From Bacillota bacterium (GTDB taxonomy: Bacteria; Bacillota; Clostridia; Acetivibrionales; DTU013): a stretch of 64,000 bases of DNA. This document shows positions 62,543 through 64,000 of the stretch, piece by piece (the stretch's first letter is position 1; each line of letters starts with the position of its first letter). The stretch lies in contig JAEZRE010000002.1 in the NCBI GenBank assembly GCA_023412915.1, forward strand, positions 124,001 to 188,000. Direction: 5' to 3'. Below the pieces are notes generated by a model. That model saw only the letters and a program-made list of their open reading frames with translations, was not told the DNA's origin and did no database searches. The translations under genes were made by a program, and so were the position numbers.

Positions 62543-62569
62543 TTGGTATTTCTTGTACTATATTGGTAT
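62543..62569. promoter_or_regulatory. TGGTAT-repeat operator between ABC importer and mutase
   Basis: TTGGTAT stands at 62543-62549 and 62563-62569, with TTGTAC between. The layout TTGGTAT...TTGTA...TGGTAT matches that at 45672-45694. It is in the 318-base divergent gap, which otherwise is AT-rich and holds no gene. Confidence 0.6.
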
Positions 62570-62725
62570 GTTGCAAAATAGCAAAATTTAATAACAATAT
62601 TGAACAATATATGCCAAAGTAGACCTGTTTCAAATCTCCTTCGCTGCTTTTATAATGAAAACAAAAAGCGGAACTGCGGATAACTGTAGAGATTTCCGAA
62701 ATATGTAGCTTAAGGTGGTAGAAAT

Positions 62726-64000
62726 ATGATTAAATTTGGAACAGGCGGCTGGCGCGCGCTGATCGGCGAAGACTTTACAAAGGAAAACGTCTGTATCCTG
62801 GCCCAGGCCGTCGCCGATTTAATGAAGGAAAAGAAATGTACTGAAAAAGGGTTTGTAATAGGATATGACAGGCGCTTCCTCTCTGACAAGGCGGCTGTTT
62901 GGATCGCCGAGGTCATGGCCGGCAACGGGATCAAGTCATATTTCATAGATAAGGTAGCTCCGACCCCGCTCGTTATGTTCACGGTCAAATACCTGTTGAC
63001 GGAGTACGGCTGCGCGATCACGGCCAGCCATAATCCGGCCGATTACAACGGCGTCAAGGTCTTTACACAGGGCGGCCGCGATGCTACAGAGGAAGTAACG
63101 GCTGAAATCGAAAAAAAGCTGGTCGGGATCGACTCCGGCAAAGTATCGCGCATGGATTACGAACAGGGCCACAAAACCGGCTTGATCGAGGAGATCGATC
63201 CTTTCAATGAATATATAGACACTATCCTCGGTATGATCGACGTCGAGGCTATCAAGGCAAGAAAGCTCAAGATCGTGCTTGATCCAATGTTCGGAGTCTC
63301 AAAGACCTGCCTGCAGACCATACTGATCACGGCAAGGTGTGAAATGGCCGTGATTAACGACAGGCACGATACTCTGTTCGGAGGAAGGCTTCCTTCCCCT
63401 GGCACCCATACGTTGAACCATTTGAGGAACATCGTAGTTGAAAGGGGCTACGACATCGGCATCGGAACGGACGGAGACGCCGACCGCCTCGGAATAATAG
63501 ACGAAAAAGGCGATTTCATACACCCGAACAACATCCTCGCGCTGCTGTATTATTACCTGTTGAAATACAAGGGCTGGAAGGGCGGCGTAGTAAGGAATCT
63601 CGCCACCACGCACCTTCTCGACAAGATAGCGCAGGACTTCGGAGAGGAGTGCTACGAGGTCCCGGTAGGGTTCAAGCATATCAGTTCTATGATGGATCGG
63701 AAGCAGGCGCTGATAGGCGGTGAGAGCAGCGGCGGTCTGACCATAAGAGGGCACATCAGCGGGAAAGACGGTATCTTTGCCGCAAGCCTGCTGATCGAGC
63801 TGCTGAGCGTAACCGGAAAAAGCCTGTCCGAGCTGCTCGAGGAGATCAATCGGAAATACGGTTACTTCTATATGTCGGAGAACGACCTGCGATTCGACGC
63901 CGGGACCAAAGCGGCGCTGATGGATAAGCTCTTCGTGCGCAAGGAAGTGCCCGAGCTGGGCTATGAGATAGACCATGTCGGCTATACGGACGGCATGAAG
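62726..64000 (+). CDS. Phosphoglucomutase/phosphomannomutase-family protein, 3' end cut off
   Basis: An alpha-D-phosphohexomutase; 425 codons are in the window. FGTGGWRALIG opens the protein, the phosphoserine is Ser101 in TASHNP, the metal loop is DGDADR (Asp249, Asp251, Asp253) and the sugar loop is GGESSGG (333-337). AAGGTGG precedes the ATG by seven bases. By context it may interconvert GlcNAc-1-phosphate or glucosamine-1-phosphate (products of chitobiose phosphorolysis) with the 6-phosphate, but the family also covers glucose and mannose phosphates. It diverges from the ABC importer at the shared operator region. Confidence 0.93.
   Translation, partial: MIKFGTGGWRALIGEDFTKENVCILAQAVADLMKEKKCTEKGFVIGYDRRFLSDKAAVWIAEVMAGNGIKSYFIDKVAPTPLVMFTVKYLLTEYGCAITASHNPADYNGVKVFTQGGRDATEEVTAEIEKKLVGIDSGKVSRMDYEQGHKTGLIEEIDPFNEYIDTILGMIDVEAIKARKLKIVLDPMFGVSKTCLQTILITARCEMAVINDRHDTLFGGRLPSPGTHTLNHLRNIVVERGYDIGIGTDGDADRLGIIDEKGDFIHPNNILALLYYYLLKYKGWKGGVVRNLATTHLLDKIAQDFGEECYEVPVGFKHISSMMDRKQALIGGESSGGLTIRGHISGKDGIFAASLLIELLSVTGKSLSELLEEINRKYGYFYMSENDLRFDAGTKAALMDKLFVRKEVPELGYEIDHVGYTDGMK

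Noticed and set aside
1..64000. rRNA, tRNA, prophage and intact insertion-sequence genes
   Set aside because: I looked on both strands for typical motifs and transposase or integrase proteins and saw none; a dedicated tRNA scan could still find one I overlooked.

Overview
This window reads as chromosomal DNA of an anaerobic, Gram-positive, spore-former-type Firmicute, most likely a saccharolytic member of the Clostridia. The evidence is strong GGAGG-type ribosome binding sites, TTG and GTG starts behind good Shine-Dalgarno sequences, lipobox-bearing substrate-binding proteins, two sugar ABC importers of the LplB/YtcP type that lack their own ATPase, a 2-oxoacid:ferredoxin oxidoreductase, UTRA-type GntR and LacI regulators, a SpoIIE-type phosphatase and a YndM-like protein. 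I saw no rRNA, tRNA, CRISPR array, prophage or intact insertion sequence. All 46 full or partial protein genes fit one genomic background; the species cannot be named from this sequence alone.

Layout. 1-3712 (minus): a copper region with a truncated CopA P-type ATPase and an unusual HMA-SafE-cupredoxin fusion protein. 3816-4512: ribosomal protein L25. 4635-4772: a decayed beta-propeller gene fragment. 4795-14210 (minus): a glucan or beta-glucoside cluster (GH30 enzyme, SPFH membrane protein, 1132-residue GH94-like phosphorylase, LacI regulator, PfkB kinase, glycerate kinase), with two matching LacI-type operators. 14347-20662: mixed genes (AsnC regulator, MBL hydrolase, epimerase, LarA-like protein, lipoprotein, duplicated YcxB protein). 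20751-21529: a Phd-Uma2 fusion gene under a near-perfect promoter with a palindrome around its -10 box. 21575-28923 (minus): a beta-galactoside operon (two permeases, binding lipoprotein, GH2 enzyme, LacI regulator) preceded by three TGAAAC-type operators. 29141-31247: gapA and a divergent LysR gene.

32209-38423: a NitT/TauT (sulfonate-type) ABC importer diverging from a four-domain CoA-disulfide reductase/rhodanese/TusA/DsrE fusion, which points to sulfur metabolism; then ThpR. 38437-43567: thioredoxin-like protein, metallophosphoesterase lipoprotein, YndM-like protein and an ABC-2 exporter pair.

43704-49253 and 56478-64000 together look like one chitin-oligosaccharide regulon split into two parts: a GntR/UTRA regulator, SIS-domain isomerase/deaminase, PIG-L deacetylase and diverging chitobiose phosphorylase in the first; GH20 hexosaminidase, an ABC importer and a phosphohexomutase in the second. 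TGGTAT repeats stand upstream of both the SIS gene and the second ABC operon and suggest common control. Imported oligosaccharides would be trimmed by GH20, split by phosphorolysis to GlcNAc and GlcNAc-1-phosphate, and moved into amino-sugar or glycolytic metabolism by the mutase, deacetylase and SIS enzymes. Between the two parts (49589-55949) lies an iron/redox segment: a 45-residue Cys/His protein, ferritin and a 2-oxoacid:ferredoxin oxidoreductase in one operon, an Nramp metal transporter and a MASE3-SpoIIE phosphatase.
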